Source: CALZFJ01 sp964459845 | GTDB lineage: Bacteria; Bacteroidota; Bacteroidia; Bacteroidales; Muribaculaceae | Assembly: GCA_964459845.1 (NCBI GenBank) | Contig: CAYWOC010000018.1 | Location: forward strand, 1 to 46,063 | Direction: 5' to 3' | Length of the DNA stretch: 46,063 nt | Shown here: positions 25,759 to 34,232 of the stretch, one piece after another | Layout of the letters: every line of letters begins with the position of its first letter | Position numbering within the stretch: position 1 is the stretch's first letter | Translations under genes and position numbers: made by a program | The notes under the pieces: model-generated | What the model saw: the letters and a program-made list of their open reading frames with translations, nothing else | What the model was told of the DNA's origin: nothing | Database searches by the model: none

Positions 25759-26360
25759 AACTGTCGGAGTGCTTTTTTACGAATAATATATCCCGGTACA
25801 ATCATCATTGCCACATAGCTCACTATCATCATTGGAAGCACATACTCCAAATATAACGGCAAACCGCATAAAGCCATTCCTGCGACAATTCCGCCAAGCA
25901 CCACCGATATAAAGCCGCCAACGACCAAACTCTTCTCTCTTACCACAACGCCCTGCGCAACCGCACAAAAACCAACTATGGCAAAGGCATACAGCAACAG
26001 CACCACCCACGATGTGACTACAGCTATCATTGTCGCCGCAATCGCGCTATAGCTATTAATAAGCCACAACTGGCGCACCATTTTATCTATATATGACACA
26101 TTGCCCACCGTGTAGCTTTTTTTTCTGCGTATAGCTCTCACAAAAGGCACTACAAATGCCACCAGTGCCCACAATACCTGTGCATTCGGATTGCCTGTCA
26201 TCAGCACAACTGCTGTAGTCAGTGCCGCCACAATCACAATCCACACTCCCGATAGAATCAAGGCATTACCATCTTCCACATATAAGCGGTGTTTAGTCTC
26301 TTTAATCATTTGAGAAATCAGCTCCAAGCTTTCTTTCTCCGTCAATTTTTTTTCTTCCAT
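25755..26360 (-). CDS. Multi-pass membrane protein paired with the winged-helix regulator
   Basis: This protein is about 201 residues long and starts EEKKLTEKESLELISQMIKETKHRL, an amphipathic helix, followed by six hydrophobic segments arranged in three pairs. No transport or enzyme motif is visible. The frame is open up to 26471, but the -7 box lies at 26469-26476, so that start would not be in the mRNA; the ATG at 26360 fits the family-like N-terminus and leaves a leader of about 100 bases carrying the second operator. Function unknown; possibly a membrane sensor working with the regulator. Confidence 0.7.
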   Translation of the reverse strand: MEEKKLTEKESLELISQMIKETKHRLYVEDGNALILSGVWIVIVAALTTAVVLMTGNPNAQVLWALVAFVVPFVRAIRRKKSYTVGNVSYIDKMVRQLWLINSYSAIAATMIAVVTSWVVLLLYAFAIVGFCAVAQGVVVREKSLVVGGFISVVLGGIVAGMALCGLPLYLEYVLPMMIVSYVAMMIVPGYIIRKKALRQL

Positions 26361-26390
26361 TTCAATTAAATTTTTAAATTTACTAAAGCG

Positions 26391-26405
26391 GTTTATATTA
26401 TAAAC
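26391..26405. promoter_or_regulatory. Operator-like palindrome, leader copy
   Basis: GTTTATATTATAAAC is a perfect 15-bp dyad (7+1+7) that differs by one base from the promoter-embedded copy at 26482-26496. It lies in the leader between the promoter and the membrane-protein ATG. Confidence 0.65.
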
Positions 26406-26468
26406 TATGTTTTGAATAATTTTGGAATTGCTCATCAATACCAACAACTCCATATCAATTTTATGACG

Positions 26469-26500
26469 CAAATATAAACCAGTTTATTTTATAAACCAAA
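26469..26500 (-). promoter_or_regulatory. Promoter with embedded operator, membrane protein/regulator operon
   Basis: On the minus strand TTTG (26497-26500), 20 bases, then TATATTTG (26469-26476), a perfect consensus. The spacer contains GTTTATTTTATAAAC (26482-26496), so a bound repressor would cover the -33 to -7 interval. Confidence 0.8.
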
Positions 26501-26611
26501 TTATTTATAAATAATTTTCTTTTTTTTACATTTTTTAAATAATCACATTTATTCTGCCAATCAGCAAAACTACCGCTAATCGCTGTCTCGTCTTCGAATC
26601 TCCCCTTTTTA

Positions 26612-26638
26612 TTCAATTCGCACGTTGTAATGAATAAA
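26612..26638. repeat. 27-bp direct repeat, copy 1
   Basis: It begins TTCAATTCGCACGTTGTAAT and is identical over 27 bases to 28021-28047. The two copies bracket the AAA+ ATPase gene; flanking bases differ. Between this copy and 26472 I see no supported gene. Confidence 0.85.
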
Positions 26639-26731
26639 TTGACATGATAATCATTATCGTGACCATGCAATATTTCAGCCTACAACATTTGGGGCATTTG
26701 CGCGCATAGTTCTCTTCTTGTTGCAGTTGAA

Positions 26732-27964
26732 TCACAATTTTGTCACAGGTATAACTTTAACCGTGAAGCCCTTATGCTCTACAATTCGCTCCTCGTCATA
26801 TGTCACAACTGTAAGGTCTGCGCATTTAAGTTCTTCTGCACATTCCACAATGCTGTCCAACTCTCGTTTTGCTGTTTTAAGCATTTTCATATCATAGCAC
26901 ACCTGTATCAAGCGTTCTATTTTAGTTCCTTTTCTCAAGACAAAGTCGGTTTCCTTATCGCTCCTCGACCTATAGTAGAAAAGCGTCTTCTCAGTGTCAT
27001 ATCCTCTACGAAGCAGCTCTACAAACACTTGATTTTCGAGCAATCTGCCAAAATTACCGCTCAGGCTGAATGCTTTTGCTGCAACAAATCCATTATCCAC
27101 CACATACACCTTCTGTGGTGCTTTTTTCATCAATTTCAGTTTATTGTTGTATCTCGACAAATAGAAGAACAGATACGGCTCGCTCAAATACCCTATATAT
27201 TTTTTTGTAGTTGCCACGCTCGAAAGCCCTAAATCCATTGCCACATCATTCAAGCTGAAAGCATTACAAAAATTCGTGATGAGATACATGGCTATGTTAT
27301 TCAAGTCACCTACATTTCTCACTTTGTGCCTTCTTGCCACATCTTTCCATATTATCGAATCAAACAATGTGCCTAAATAGCTCTCCGTGATAGAACGCAT
27401 CGACAATGTTTCGGGATACCCTCCATTATGCAGATAATCATCTTCCACAGTATCAATATTTACGATTTCTTCCCTATGATTCATCTCATTCCATTGCAGC
27501 GTTTCCGACAGACTGAACGGATATATTTGAATCTGAATATACCTTCCTGTTAGGACGGTTGCCATTTCACTACTGAGCAATTTTGCATTACTGCCTGTCA
27601 CAACAAGATTCACTCCATTGCGATACAGCTTAGACACCCACAAGTCCCACTTGTCAAGATTTTGCACCTCATCAAGAAGCAGATATTCATAATCAGGATA
27701 AACGACTCCAAGCATCGACATCACTTTTTCCTCATCCCAATTTGCCAGCAGCATATCATCATCAAAATTCAGATAAGCAAAATTCTTTCTGCGCAGTATC
27801 AACAACGCTTGGGTTGATTTTCCTGCACGCCGTGGTCCTGTTATCAGCTTAATCAATTTGCTTGACAACATTTTCTCCAAATCATATGCCGACTGACGAG
27901 GCAAATATGAATTTGCCAATAACCTATCTCGTTCCTTGCGCTGGTTCAACAATACATTCTTCAT
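26732..27964 (-). CDS. AAA+ ATPase with C-terminal DUF4143 domain
   Basis: This 410-residue protein has Walker A GPRRAGKST (43-51), Walker B YLLLDEVQN (about 93-101) and a sensor-like VVTGSNAKLLSSE. The C-terminal half carries the DUF4143 nuclease-like pattern, with RSRSDKETDFVLRKG and IQVCYDM near residues 330-360. The family is abundant and often strain-variable in Bacteroidales; its role is unknown. A TATTTTTG -7 box lies just downstream of the 28021-28047 repeat, whose end falls in the -33 region. It is AT-rich and looks like a mobile or accessory gene. Confidence 0.88.
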   Translation of the reverse strand: MKNVLLNQRKERDRLLANSYLPRQSAYDLEKMLSSKLIKLITGPRRAGKSTQALLILRRKNFAYLNFDDDMLLANWDEEKVMSMLGVVYPDYEYLLLDEVQNLDKWDLWVSKLYRNGVNLVVTGSNAKLLSSEMATVLTGRYIQIQIYPFSLSETLQWNEMNHREEIVNIDTVEDDYLHNGGYPETLSMRSITESYLGTLFDSIIWKDVARRHKVRNVGDLNNIAMYLITNFCNAFSLNDVAMDLGLSSVATTKKYIGYLSEPYLFFYLSRYNNKLKLMKKAPQKVYVVDNGFVAAKAFSLSGNFGRLLENQVFVELLRRGYDTEKTLFYYRSRSDKETDFVLRKGTKIERLIQVCYDMKMLKTAKRELDSIVECAEELKCADLTVVTYDEERIVEHKGFTVKVIPVTKL

Positions 27965-28020
27965 TCTCGCTGAATTTGAGTTTCAAATCTTCTTATTTTT
28001 TACAAAAATAGCCAATTTTG

Positions 28021-28047
28021 TTCAATTCGCACGTTGTAATGAATAAA
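28021..28047. repeat. 27-bp direct repeat, copy 2
   Basis: Identical to 26612-26638. It lies just upstream of the AAA+ ATPase promoter; its 3' part (minus strand) overlaps the expected -33 region. The gap up to dnaB (28048-28145) has no gene. Confidence 0.85.
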
Positions 28048-28145
28048 AAAGTACATTTTTTGTTCAATACAATAAATAAATTGCACAAAAAAAGTGTTGC
28101 GTTAAAGATATATATTCAGTCATGCAATTTTTCCTATTTTTGGAG

Positions 28146-29747
28146 TTAGAAAGGCGTGGGAGTGTCGTTCTTGTCCATCAAGAAGTCGGCGTTTTGTATT
28201 CCCGGAGCAAATCCGTCGGGGGCTGGAGGAGGCGGAGCCATCTGTGATTCGGGCATAGGAGCAGCATCACCGCTTAGTTTCGACTCATAAGTCGATGTCT
28301 GCACAAGGCTGTTCTCATCCCAATTCTCGAAACGCGCATACTGTGCGCGGAAACGCATCTTCACATCACCCACCGAACCGCTACGGTGCTTTGCGATGAT
28401 AAACTCGGCAAGTCCGCGAATATCGTTGCCGCTGGCATCCTCGCTCGACTTGGTGTAATACTCCGGTCGGTGAATGAAGCACACGATGTCGGCATCCTGC
28501 TCTATCGCACCCGACTCACGAAGGTCGGAAAGCTGAGGCCGCTTGCCGTCGGTGCGGTTCTCCACGCTACGGTTAAGCTGCGACAATGCTATCACCGGTA
28601 TCTCAAGCTCCTTGGCAAGCTGCTTCAGCGAGCGCGATATGGTGCTGACCTCCTGCTCACGGCTGCCGAATTTCATTCCGCTCGCATTCATAAGCTGCAA
28701 GTAGTCGATGATAATCATCTTTATGCCATGCTCACGCACCAGCCGGCGAGCCTTCGTTCTAAGCTCAAACACCGAGAGCGACGGAGTGTCGTCGATATAT
28801 AGCGGAGCTGCATATAGCTGCTTGATGCGTCCCATCAACTTCTCCCATTCGAGCGGAGAAAGCTGCCCGCTCTTGATTTTCTCGCCGTCAATCTCACACA
28901 CATTGCAGATAAGACGGTTCACAAGCTGTATGTTTGACATTTCCAGCGAGAACACCGCAATCGGAGTATTGAAGTTCACAGCCATATTCTTCGCCATCGA
29001 AAGCACAAGAGCCGTCTTACCCATTGCAGGACGCGCAGCAATGATAATAAGGTCGCTCGGCTGCCATCCAGAAGTCACTTTGTCGAGGTCATGGAATCCG
29101 GTCTCAAGGCCGCTGAGTCCACTCTCGCGCTTCGATGCCTCCTCAATCTTCTTCATCGCCTCGGTGATGACAGGGTCGATTTGCGTGACATCTTTCTTCA
29201 CATTATGCTGCGATATTTCAAAGAGCTTACCCTCAGCCTGCTGAAGCAGGTCATCCACATCATTAGCCTCGTCAAATGCCTGAGCTTGAATCTCTGAGCT
29301 GAAGCGTATAAGCTCTCGCGCGAGATATTTCTGCGCCACGATGCGGGCATGATATTCCACATTGGCTGCCGACGACACGCGCCCCGTAAGCTCCGAGATG
29401 CGCAATGCGCCGCCCACCTCCTCAAGCGTTCCATTTTGTCGCAGTTGGTCGGTCACGGTGAGCATATCTATCGGTCGCTGCATAGCTCCGAGCTGCTGGA
29501 TAGCCTCATAAATCTTCTGATTCATAGGCTCATAGAAGCTCTCTGGCTTCAATATGTCGCAAATCTCGGTATAAGCGTCCTTTTCAAGCATAAGCGCACC
29601 AAGCACCGCCTCCTCAAGGTCGGTGTCCATCGGCGGCAACTTGCCGAAGTCGCCCACCATCTGCTGCTGATGCTTAGGGCGGTTGTTATACCTCCGCGGC
29701 TCATCGCTGCGGTAAGAATATGTAGTGGAATTGTCGTTATTCGCCAT
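28146..29747 (-). CDS. dnaB: Replicative DNA helicase
   Basis: This 533-residue hexameric helicase unwinds DNA at the replication fork. The N-terminal domain (LPPMDTDLEEAVLGALMLEKDAY) is followed by the RecA-like domain with Walker A ARPAMGKTA (about 237), Walker B MIIIDYLQLM, and the DnaB motifs SLEMS, SRSLKQLAKEL, SQLNRSVENR and LRESGAIEQDAD. The ends carry Gln- and Pro-rich low-complexity tails common in Bacteroidales. It is transcribed alone from the palindromic promoter repeat at 29765-29830. Confidence 0.97.
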   Translation of the reverse strand: MANNDNSTTYSYRSDEPRRYNNRPKHQQQMVGDFGKLPPMDTDLEEAVLGALMLEKDAYTEICDILKPESFYEPMNQKIYEAIQQLGAMQRPIDMLTVTDQLRQNGTLEEVGGALRISELTGRVSSAANVEYHARIVAQKYLARELIRFSSEIQAQAFDEANDVDDLLQQAEGKLFEISQHNVKKDVTQIDPVITEAMKKIEEASKRESGLSGLETGFHDLDKVTSGWQPSDLIIIAARPAMGKTALVLSMAKNMAVNFNTPIAVFSLEMSNIQLVNRLICNVCEIDGEKIKSGQLSPLEWEKLMGRIKQLYAAPLYIDDTPSLSVFELRTKARRLVREHGIKMIIIDYLQLMNASGMKFGSREQEVSTISRSLKQLAKELEIPVIALSQLNRSVENRTDGKRPQLSDLRESGAIEQDADIVCFIHRPEYYTKSSEDASGNDIRGLAEFIIAKHRSGSVGDVKMRFRAQYARFENWDENSLVQTSTYESKLSGDAAPMPESQMAPPPPAPDGFAPGIQNADFLMDKNDTPTPF

Positions 29748-29764
29748 ATATTATTTTTTGATGT

Positions 29765-29830
29765 TGCAAAGATAATCAAATCGAATGCAAAAACGACAAA
29801 TCCAATTAATCATTTTTGCATAGATGCAGC
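29765..29830 (-). promoter_or_regulatory. Palindromic promoter repeat, dnaB copy
   Basis: TATCTTTG (29767-29774 on minus) and the shared TCGAATGCA core match the udk and ispE copies, and the trailing GATGCAGC is also shared. The arms here are TGCAAAAA (29786-29793) and TTTTTGCA (29813-29820), different from the other copies but still self-complementary. Confidence 0.6.
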
Positions 29831-29962
29831 TTATCCGTGTGAATTTATTGACAATTCACCCAATCGCATATGAACAATTAGCCATCAAGCATTGTTTGAA
29901 ATATACAAAAGCAGCCTCCAAGGCTGATATTAATCAATCAACAAAATAAAAAATATATAGCT

Positions 29963-30130
29963 ATGGAGAAATACGAATGTAAAGTGTGCGGATGGATCTA
30001 CGATCCAGCAATAGGCGACCCCGACGGAGGCATTGAACCCGGTACGGCATTCATCGACATTCCCGACGACTGGGTATGTCCGCTATGCGGAATTGGCAAA
30101 GACGACTTTGCACCGGCTGATGCCGAATGA
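29963..30130 (+). CDS. Rubredoxin
   Basis: This is a 55-residue iron protein. The four iron-ligand cysteines are C6 and C9 in YECKVCGWIYDP, and C39 and C42 in WVCPLCGIGKDDF, the standard CxxCG...CPxCG arrangement; the GIEPGTAFIDIPDDW loop is typical. It carries single electrons in the cytoplasm, usually for peroxide or superoxide defence in anaerobes. It is transcribed divergently from dnaB; the 29831-29962 gap contains a small dyad (GTGAATT/AATTCAC) but no clear -7 box. Confidence 0.95.
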   Translation: MEKYECKVCGWIYDPAIGDPDGGIEPGTAFIDIPDDWVCPLCGIGKDDFAPADAE

Positions 30131-30198
30131 CACCATAATTTAATTATTATATAAGATAGATGCGCTCAATGTAAAGGCTTTATGAGAACAGCACCCGA

Positions 30199-30228
30199 CG
30201 AGGCGGACATCACCGATGCTCCGCCTCG
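30199..30228 (+). terminator. Hairpin after rubredoxin
   Basis: CGAGGCGGA (30199-30207) pairs perfectly with TCCGCCTCG (30220-30228). The T-run is poor, so this may be a weak terminator. Confidence 0.45.
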
Positions 30229-30254
30229 CTTCATCCCCCGCAACCGAGACCTTT

Positions 30255-31385
30255 ACCCCAGTCCGGGATAAAATAGCGATTGGTTGTATATGAAGATAGG
30301 AACATGAGTCCTCTTCCCATGCCATCAGACATGGACCATATAAAAGAATCGAAAGAGATTATTCAGTCTTTAGAACAATGAAAGTTGCTTTGTGTCTTCG
30401 ATGCAGTATCCTTGCAACGCCTTTGGCTTGTTGTCAAAGAAACAATAAGCTCCCAAAGCAGAAATGAGGTTCATGATAAAGTTGCTTACAGACCTATGGC
30501 GTGAGTGTACAATCTGCGCCGTGTTCTTCAGCATGTCATTGATGGTTTCGATAATGTATCTCTTGCGCAACATCAATCTGTCATAGAACGGCATCAGCTT
30601 GTTTTTCATGTTTACGCGCAACCCAGTCACCAGTTGTATTCCATCCTCAAAGAGAAAATCAAACAGCTTCTGCGAAATATATCCCTTATCCGCGAACAGC
30701 TTGCCATACAGACGTTTAGTAAGAACCTTGAACACATTTGGATCCTTGTCGCTGACATTTGCTCCAGTAAGTACAAACGCTATTATCTCGCCTCTGTCAT
30801 TGCACGCAAGGTGGAGCTTGAAGCTATGCTACCAGCCCATTGTCCCCTTTCCGTCAGTGGCGATTCCCTTGAAAACCTTATTGGCATATCTCCTGAGATT
30901 ATGGCATACTGGTATCATTGTGGAATCGACGAAAGTTATGCTGGTACACCTTCCGAATGCTCCCAGATTAAGGAAGAACATGAGTTGGAAGAACACACGG
31001 CTTTCCAACTCCACGAATCGGTTATACGACACGGCTTTCGGGAAATATGACTTCATAGTACCCTTGATGAAGAACAGGTAATAGTGCTTGAAATTGCGGA
31101 ATGTACCAAAATGGAAATACAACAAAATGGTCATGATTTCACTGTCGGACAACGATGCTTGGCGACGTCTACGCTTGACCCCACTATTGTCTTCAAGTTG
31201 ATTTCCTGCATTTTCTGCTTCAAAATGTTTGCAAAACTCGTCAATAACACAAAATAATTCTGTAACTTTGTAATAGGTAGTCACATCAAATGTTTTTGTA
31301 ACTAATTGATTTTCACCCATAAAGATACAAAATATTTGTGAGACTACCAACTTTTTTTAGACTATTTCTTATCCCGAACTGGGGT
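30255..31385 (-). mobile_element. IS982-family insertion sequence
   Basis: This 1131-bp element is bounded by inverted repeats: ACCCCAGTCCGGGATAAAAT at 30255 and, on the other strand, ACCCCAGTTCGGGATAAGAA ending at 31385, with 3 or so mismatches. It contains one transposase frame on the minus strand. No target-site duplication is evident. It sits between the rubredoxin terminator and the DUF1810-ARH gene. Confidence 0.9.
30370..31350 (-). pseudogene. IS982 transposase interrupted by an amber stop
   Basis: Two segments in the same frame (31350-30829 and 30828-30370) make one 326-codon transposase split by a single TAG at 30829-30831, just after GTMGW, where relatives have an aromatic residue and continue as HSFKLHL. 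The DDE residues are visible: D in FVDSTMIPVCHN, D in FADKGYISQ and E in RYIIETINDML. The amber codon should inactivate it unless suppressed. Confidence 0.9.
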
Positions 31386-31521
31386 AATAACTGAATAATT
31401 AACGTAGATACAACCTGTTTTGGGGCGGTATTTTACTTTAGAGTCAAATAACCATCACACAATAAAGTATTTGGATTTGAAAATTCTCTATTTTTGTATA
31501 AAGATTTAAGACACAAACGAT

Positions 31522-32823
31522 ATGACCTCAGCAAGATACAAAGAATATATTTCAAAATACAATTTAAGGCGATTTGTTGATGCGCATCGTCAAATATACA
31601 GCTCTGCTTTGAATGAGATTCGATCCGGTGAGAAGCAATCGCATTGGATGTGGTATATATTTCCACAGCTTCGAGGACTTGGGCATAGTCGCAATGCTGA
31701 ATATTACGGTATTGCAGACCGTGATGAAGCGGTAATGTTTCTACACCATCCTCTGTTAGGCAGAAACCTCCATGAAATCACAATGGCAATGCTTACCATT
31801 GACGGAAAATCTGCCAAGGAAATTTTAGGTGGAATAGATGCCTTGAAGTTCCGCTCATCGATGACACTTTTCGACAACATATGTCCTAACGATATTTTCT
31901 CTGATGCCTTACAGAAGTATTACGATGGTAAGGTTGATGAACGCACATTGGAAATGTTGCAAACTGGTAAAGTCGGGGACGAGCAGCTTATTTCAGGAGG
32001 AATTATAGGTGCTATAATCGGAGATATTGTCGGCTCATTTTATGAATCTCGCTATCGTAATCCAAAATCAACAAATATAGCTTTGTTTACAAAAGAAAGT
32101 CGTTTTACCGATGATACTGTAATGTCTCTTGCGGTTGCAGACTGGTTATTAAGTGGCGAACTTCTACAAAAAACCATGCCTGATTGGGGATTAAAATTTC
32201 CTCATAGAGGATATGGTGGTATGTTTTATAAGTGGTTGTATATAAATAAAGCCAAAGAACCATACAATAGTTTTGGGAATGGTGCAGGTATGCGTGCAAG
32301 CCCTTGCGGTTATTATGCCACTTCGATTGAAGAAGCACTTGACCTCGCAAAGCAATCTGCTGAAGTCACTCACAATCATCCGGAAGGAATAAAAGGCGCA
32401 CAAGCAATTGCTTCTGCAATCTTCTTGGCTCGCCAGCATAAATCAAAGGATGAGATTCGCAAATATATCGAGCAGAACTTTGGCTACAATCTTCATCGCT
32501 CATGTGATAAAATACGTCCGACATATCAGTTTGATGCAACTTGTCAAGGTTCATGTCCGGAAGCGATAATCGCCTTCTTGGATAGTCACGGTTACGAATC
32601 TGCCATCCGACTTGCAGTATCCTTGGGTGGTGACAGTGATACAATCGCCTGCATGACAGGCAGCATTGCCGCTGCCTACTATGGCATCCCCTCATGGCTT
32701 GTTAAGTATGTTACGGTTGAGTTTCTGCCTCAGTATATCCGGAATATAATAGCGAAATTTGATAAAGTGTGTGCAGAACGCATTGCTATACAATCGAAAT
32801 TTGGCAATAAAGAAAACGAATAG
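31522..32823 (+). CDS. DUF1810 - ADP-ribosylglycohydrolase fusion
   Basis: This 433-residue protein has two parts. Residues about 1-145 are a DUF1810 domain with RRFVDAHRQIYSSALNEIRSG and HWMWYIFPQLRGLGHS. Residues about 155-425 are an ADP-ribosylglycohydrolase: GAIIGDIVGSFYESRYRN, FTDDTVMSLA (about 193), GAGMRASPCGYYA, HNHPEGIKGAQAIASAI and GGDSDTIACMTGSIAAAYYG (about 369) carry the di-magnesium Asp/Thr ligands. The enzyme should remove ADP-ribose from proteins, nucleic acids or small molecules. No signal peptide. A TATTTTTG box lies just upstream. The link to NAD/ADP-ribose-based defence is inference. Confidence 0.88.
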   Translation: MTSARYKEYISKYNLRRFVDAHRQIYSSALNEIRSGEKQSHWMWYIFPQLRGLGHSRNAEYYGIADRDEAVMFLHHPLLGRNLHEITMAMLTIDGKSAKEILGGIDALKFRSSMTLFDNICPNDIFSDALQKYYDGKVDERTLEMLQTGKVGDEQLISGGIIGAIIGDIVGSFYESRYRNPKSTNIALFTKESRFTDDTVMSLAVADWLLSGELLQKTMPDWGLKFPHRGYGGMFYKWLYINKAKEPYNSFGNGAGMRASPCGYYATSIEEALDLAKQSAEVTHNHPEGIKGAQAIASAIFLARQHKSKDEIRKYIEQNFGYNLHRSCDKIRPTYQFDATCQGSCPEAIIAFLDSHGYESAIRLAVSLGGDSDTIACMTGSIAAAYYGIPSWLVKYVTVEFLPQYIRNIIAKFDKVCAERIAIQSKFGNKENE

Positions 32824-32916
32824 ATAGCACAAATCGAACTCTTTTGAAAAAGTATTATTGTTTATGCTGGATGATATCATAGTAAAATTGATTGTAATAA
32901 CATGGGAAAAAAAGGT

Positions 32917-33019
32917 GGCGGAGTCCACACCATAGCCCAAAAGAAAAGCCCTTGTCTCACGATGGTTGGGCGCAAGACAAAGGCTGAAAAAGGAGGTGGA
33001 TTAGGGGCGTTCCACTTTA
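32917..33019 (+). repeat. Inverted repeat A, relic of a mobile-gene 3' end
   Basis: About 103 bases that reappear inverted at 35377-35478 with roughly six differences. It can be read as the end of a protein (GRKTKAEKGGG), homologous to the better preserved RGRKPKAEKEA end at 35576-35731. Region 32824-33024 has no other feature. Confidence 0.8.
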
Positions 33020-33024
33020 TGAAG

Positions 33025-33351
33025 TTACCATAAAGCTACTTTACCGATACTGCCCATGTCAAGACTTGCACGAATATTCATAGCCTTAAAAATACGTGCC
33101 ATAGTAGCGAACGTTATACCATGTCCGCGTTCCAATCTTGAAATCTGAGCCTTTTGTACCCCAACTTTCTCTCCAAGTTGTTCTTGTGTAAGATTGTTGG
33201 CTTTGCGTGCTTGTTTTATGGCTTCACCAATTTTATATGCTTGAATGGCTTCACCAACTTTTTTCTCAAAAGCATCACGATTTGGTGTGCCAATTTTGCC
33301 GAAGTTTTTATCTTGGAAATCTTCGAAAGTCGTAAATTTCATTTCTTCCAT
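33025..33351 (-). CDS. HigA-like antitoxin, XRE-family HTH
   Basis: This is a 108-residue protein. Residues about 33-90 form a Cro/C1 helix-turn-helix (IGEAIKQARKANNLTQEQLGEKVGVQKAQISRLERGHGITFATMARIFKAM). It follows the toxin frame by four bases and should repress the operon through the 24-bp dyad at 33736-33759. The antitoxin is intact while its toxin is broken, so it may persist as a repressor or anti-addiction gene. Confidence 0.87.
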   Translation of the reverse strand: MEEMKFTTFEDFQDKNFGKIGTPNRDAFEKKVGEAIQAYKIGEAIKQARKANNLTQEQLGEKVGVQKAQISRLERGHGITFATMARIFKAMNIRASLDMGSIGKVALW

Positions 33352-33355
33352 TATA

Positions 33356-33706
33356 TTATCTCCTCTTTTTTATTTCAAAATACTTGCGTTTTATCTCTTC
33401 TGCTTTTGCTATTTCCTTAGACGGAGTTTTCTGTGTCTTCTTGATGATGCCGTGAGTGGCAACAACAAGAGTTTCTTTCTCTGTGTCCCAAAAGGCAAAA
33501 AGTCGGTATGCAATTTTGCGGTAAAGAGTGCGAAGCTCCCATATACCATCAGAATTTTCCAACTTTTTGAAAAGCTCCTTATTTATTTCACCAGCCATTA
33601 CCCTACGGATATTGTAAGCAATTTTCTCTTTAGCGTCATAAGGTAGCGATTCCAAGAAAGATTACGCCTCTTCCGACAAGATAATGCTAAATTTATTTTT
33701 ATTCAT
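33356..33706 (-). pseudogene. HigB-like toxin with ochre stop at codon 15
   Basis: From the ATG at 33706 the frame reads MNKNKFSIILSEEA, then TAA (33662-33664), then continues in the same frame SFLESLPYDAKEKIAYNIRRV to a complete RelE/Gp49 fold (WELRTLYRKIAYRLFAFWD, HGIIKKTQKTP). Only the N-terminal strand is lost. Restart at an in-frame TTG (33655) is conceivable but would give a truncated toxin. Confidence 0.85.
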
Positions 33707-33724
33707 ACTTCTTTTTTCTGTGTG

Positions 33725-33759
33725 CAAAGATAGAAAAAGTTTCTGATATATGAAACTTT
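33725..33759 (-). promoter_or_regulatory. Promoter and operator of the second HigBA pair
   Basis: On the minus strand the -7 box is TATCTTTG (33725-33732). Immediately upstream AAAGTTTC (33736-33743) and GAAACTTT (33752-33759) form a perfect 8+8+8 dyad over the -33 region, a likely HigA binding site. Confidence 0.7.
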
Positions 33760-33909
33760 CATGGATAATATTTTTAGTATATCGTGTAGCTTACAAGGTA
33801 GGACAGTTGCGGATTTAAGTTTTTTTGAATCCTATGCTGCAATATGGCATAGCTGCCATGATACCTTTGCAGTGTCAATAATGACAAACAACATTTAAAT
33901 CAATGCATC

Positions 33910-34020
33910 ATGCCAATTATGATTAATCGTGGGAAAGAGATGCTTCGCATTTCTCCCAAAGACAACAGGGGAATCGAGTATTCAACCGACCAAGGACGTA
34001 CATGGATTGGTCGGAGTTGA
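33910..34020 (+). pseudogene. N-terminal fragment of a Bacteroidales phage/mobile-element protein
   Basis: A 36-codon frame MPIMINRGKEMLRISPK...GRTWIGRS stops at 34018. Its style (short strands, YSTDQGRTW) recalls a Bacteroidales prophage protein with BNR-like DGGRSW repeats, truncated here. A TACCTTTG box lies about 40 bases upstream. Confidence 0.4.
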
Positions 34021-34172
34021 TCAATCGTTGGCAAGATGACAAGCTGTATAACGTTGACTTCCTTGAACGTTATGCCGATAAGATTCCATCAAGTCAACTG
34101 CAAGATTCTCGCCTGTGGAGAGAACTTGTAGAAGGACGAGCTAAAGAACTCAAACTTGAAGTAATATCTTGA
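34002..34172 (+). pseudogene. Small relic ORF (56 residues)
   Basis: ATG at 34002 gives MDWSELINRWQDDKLYNVDF and ends with KELKLEVIS. It overlaps the previous fragment in another frame. No family recognised; probably a leftover from the same mobile element. Confidence 0.35.
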
Positions 34173-34232
34173 CGTGTTTATGAATCATGTAGTTAGAATG
34201 TGCGAATTGAGTTTCGACCAGAAACTCTTTGA

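Noticed and set aside
25364..25786. 140-codon plus-strand ORF
   Set aside because: Antisense to the winged-helix regulator and part of the membrane gene; no features of its own.
26461..26670. 69-codon minus-strand ORF
   Set aside because: It covers the 27-bp repeat, the promoter and the operator of the next operon, and lacks protein-like composition.
26612..28047. CRISPR-like repeats
   Set aside because: Only two copies 1.4 kb apart with a gene between them; no regular spacers or cas genes anywhere in the window.
30245..31395. Target-site duplication for the IS982 element
   Set aside because: Bases flanking the inverted repeats do not match; none can be claimed.
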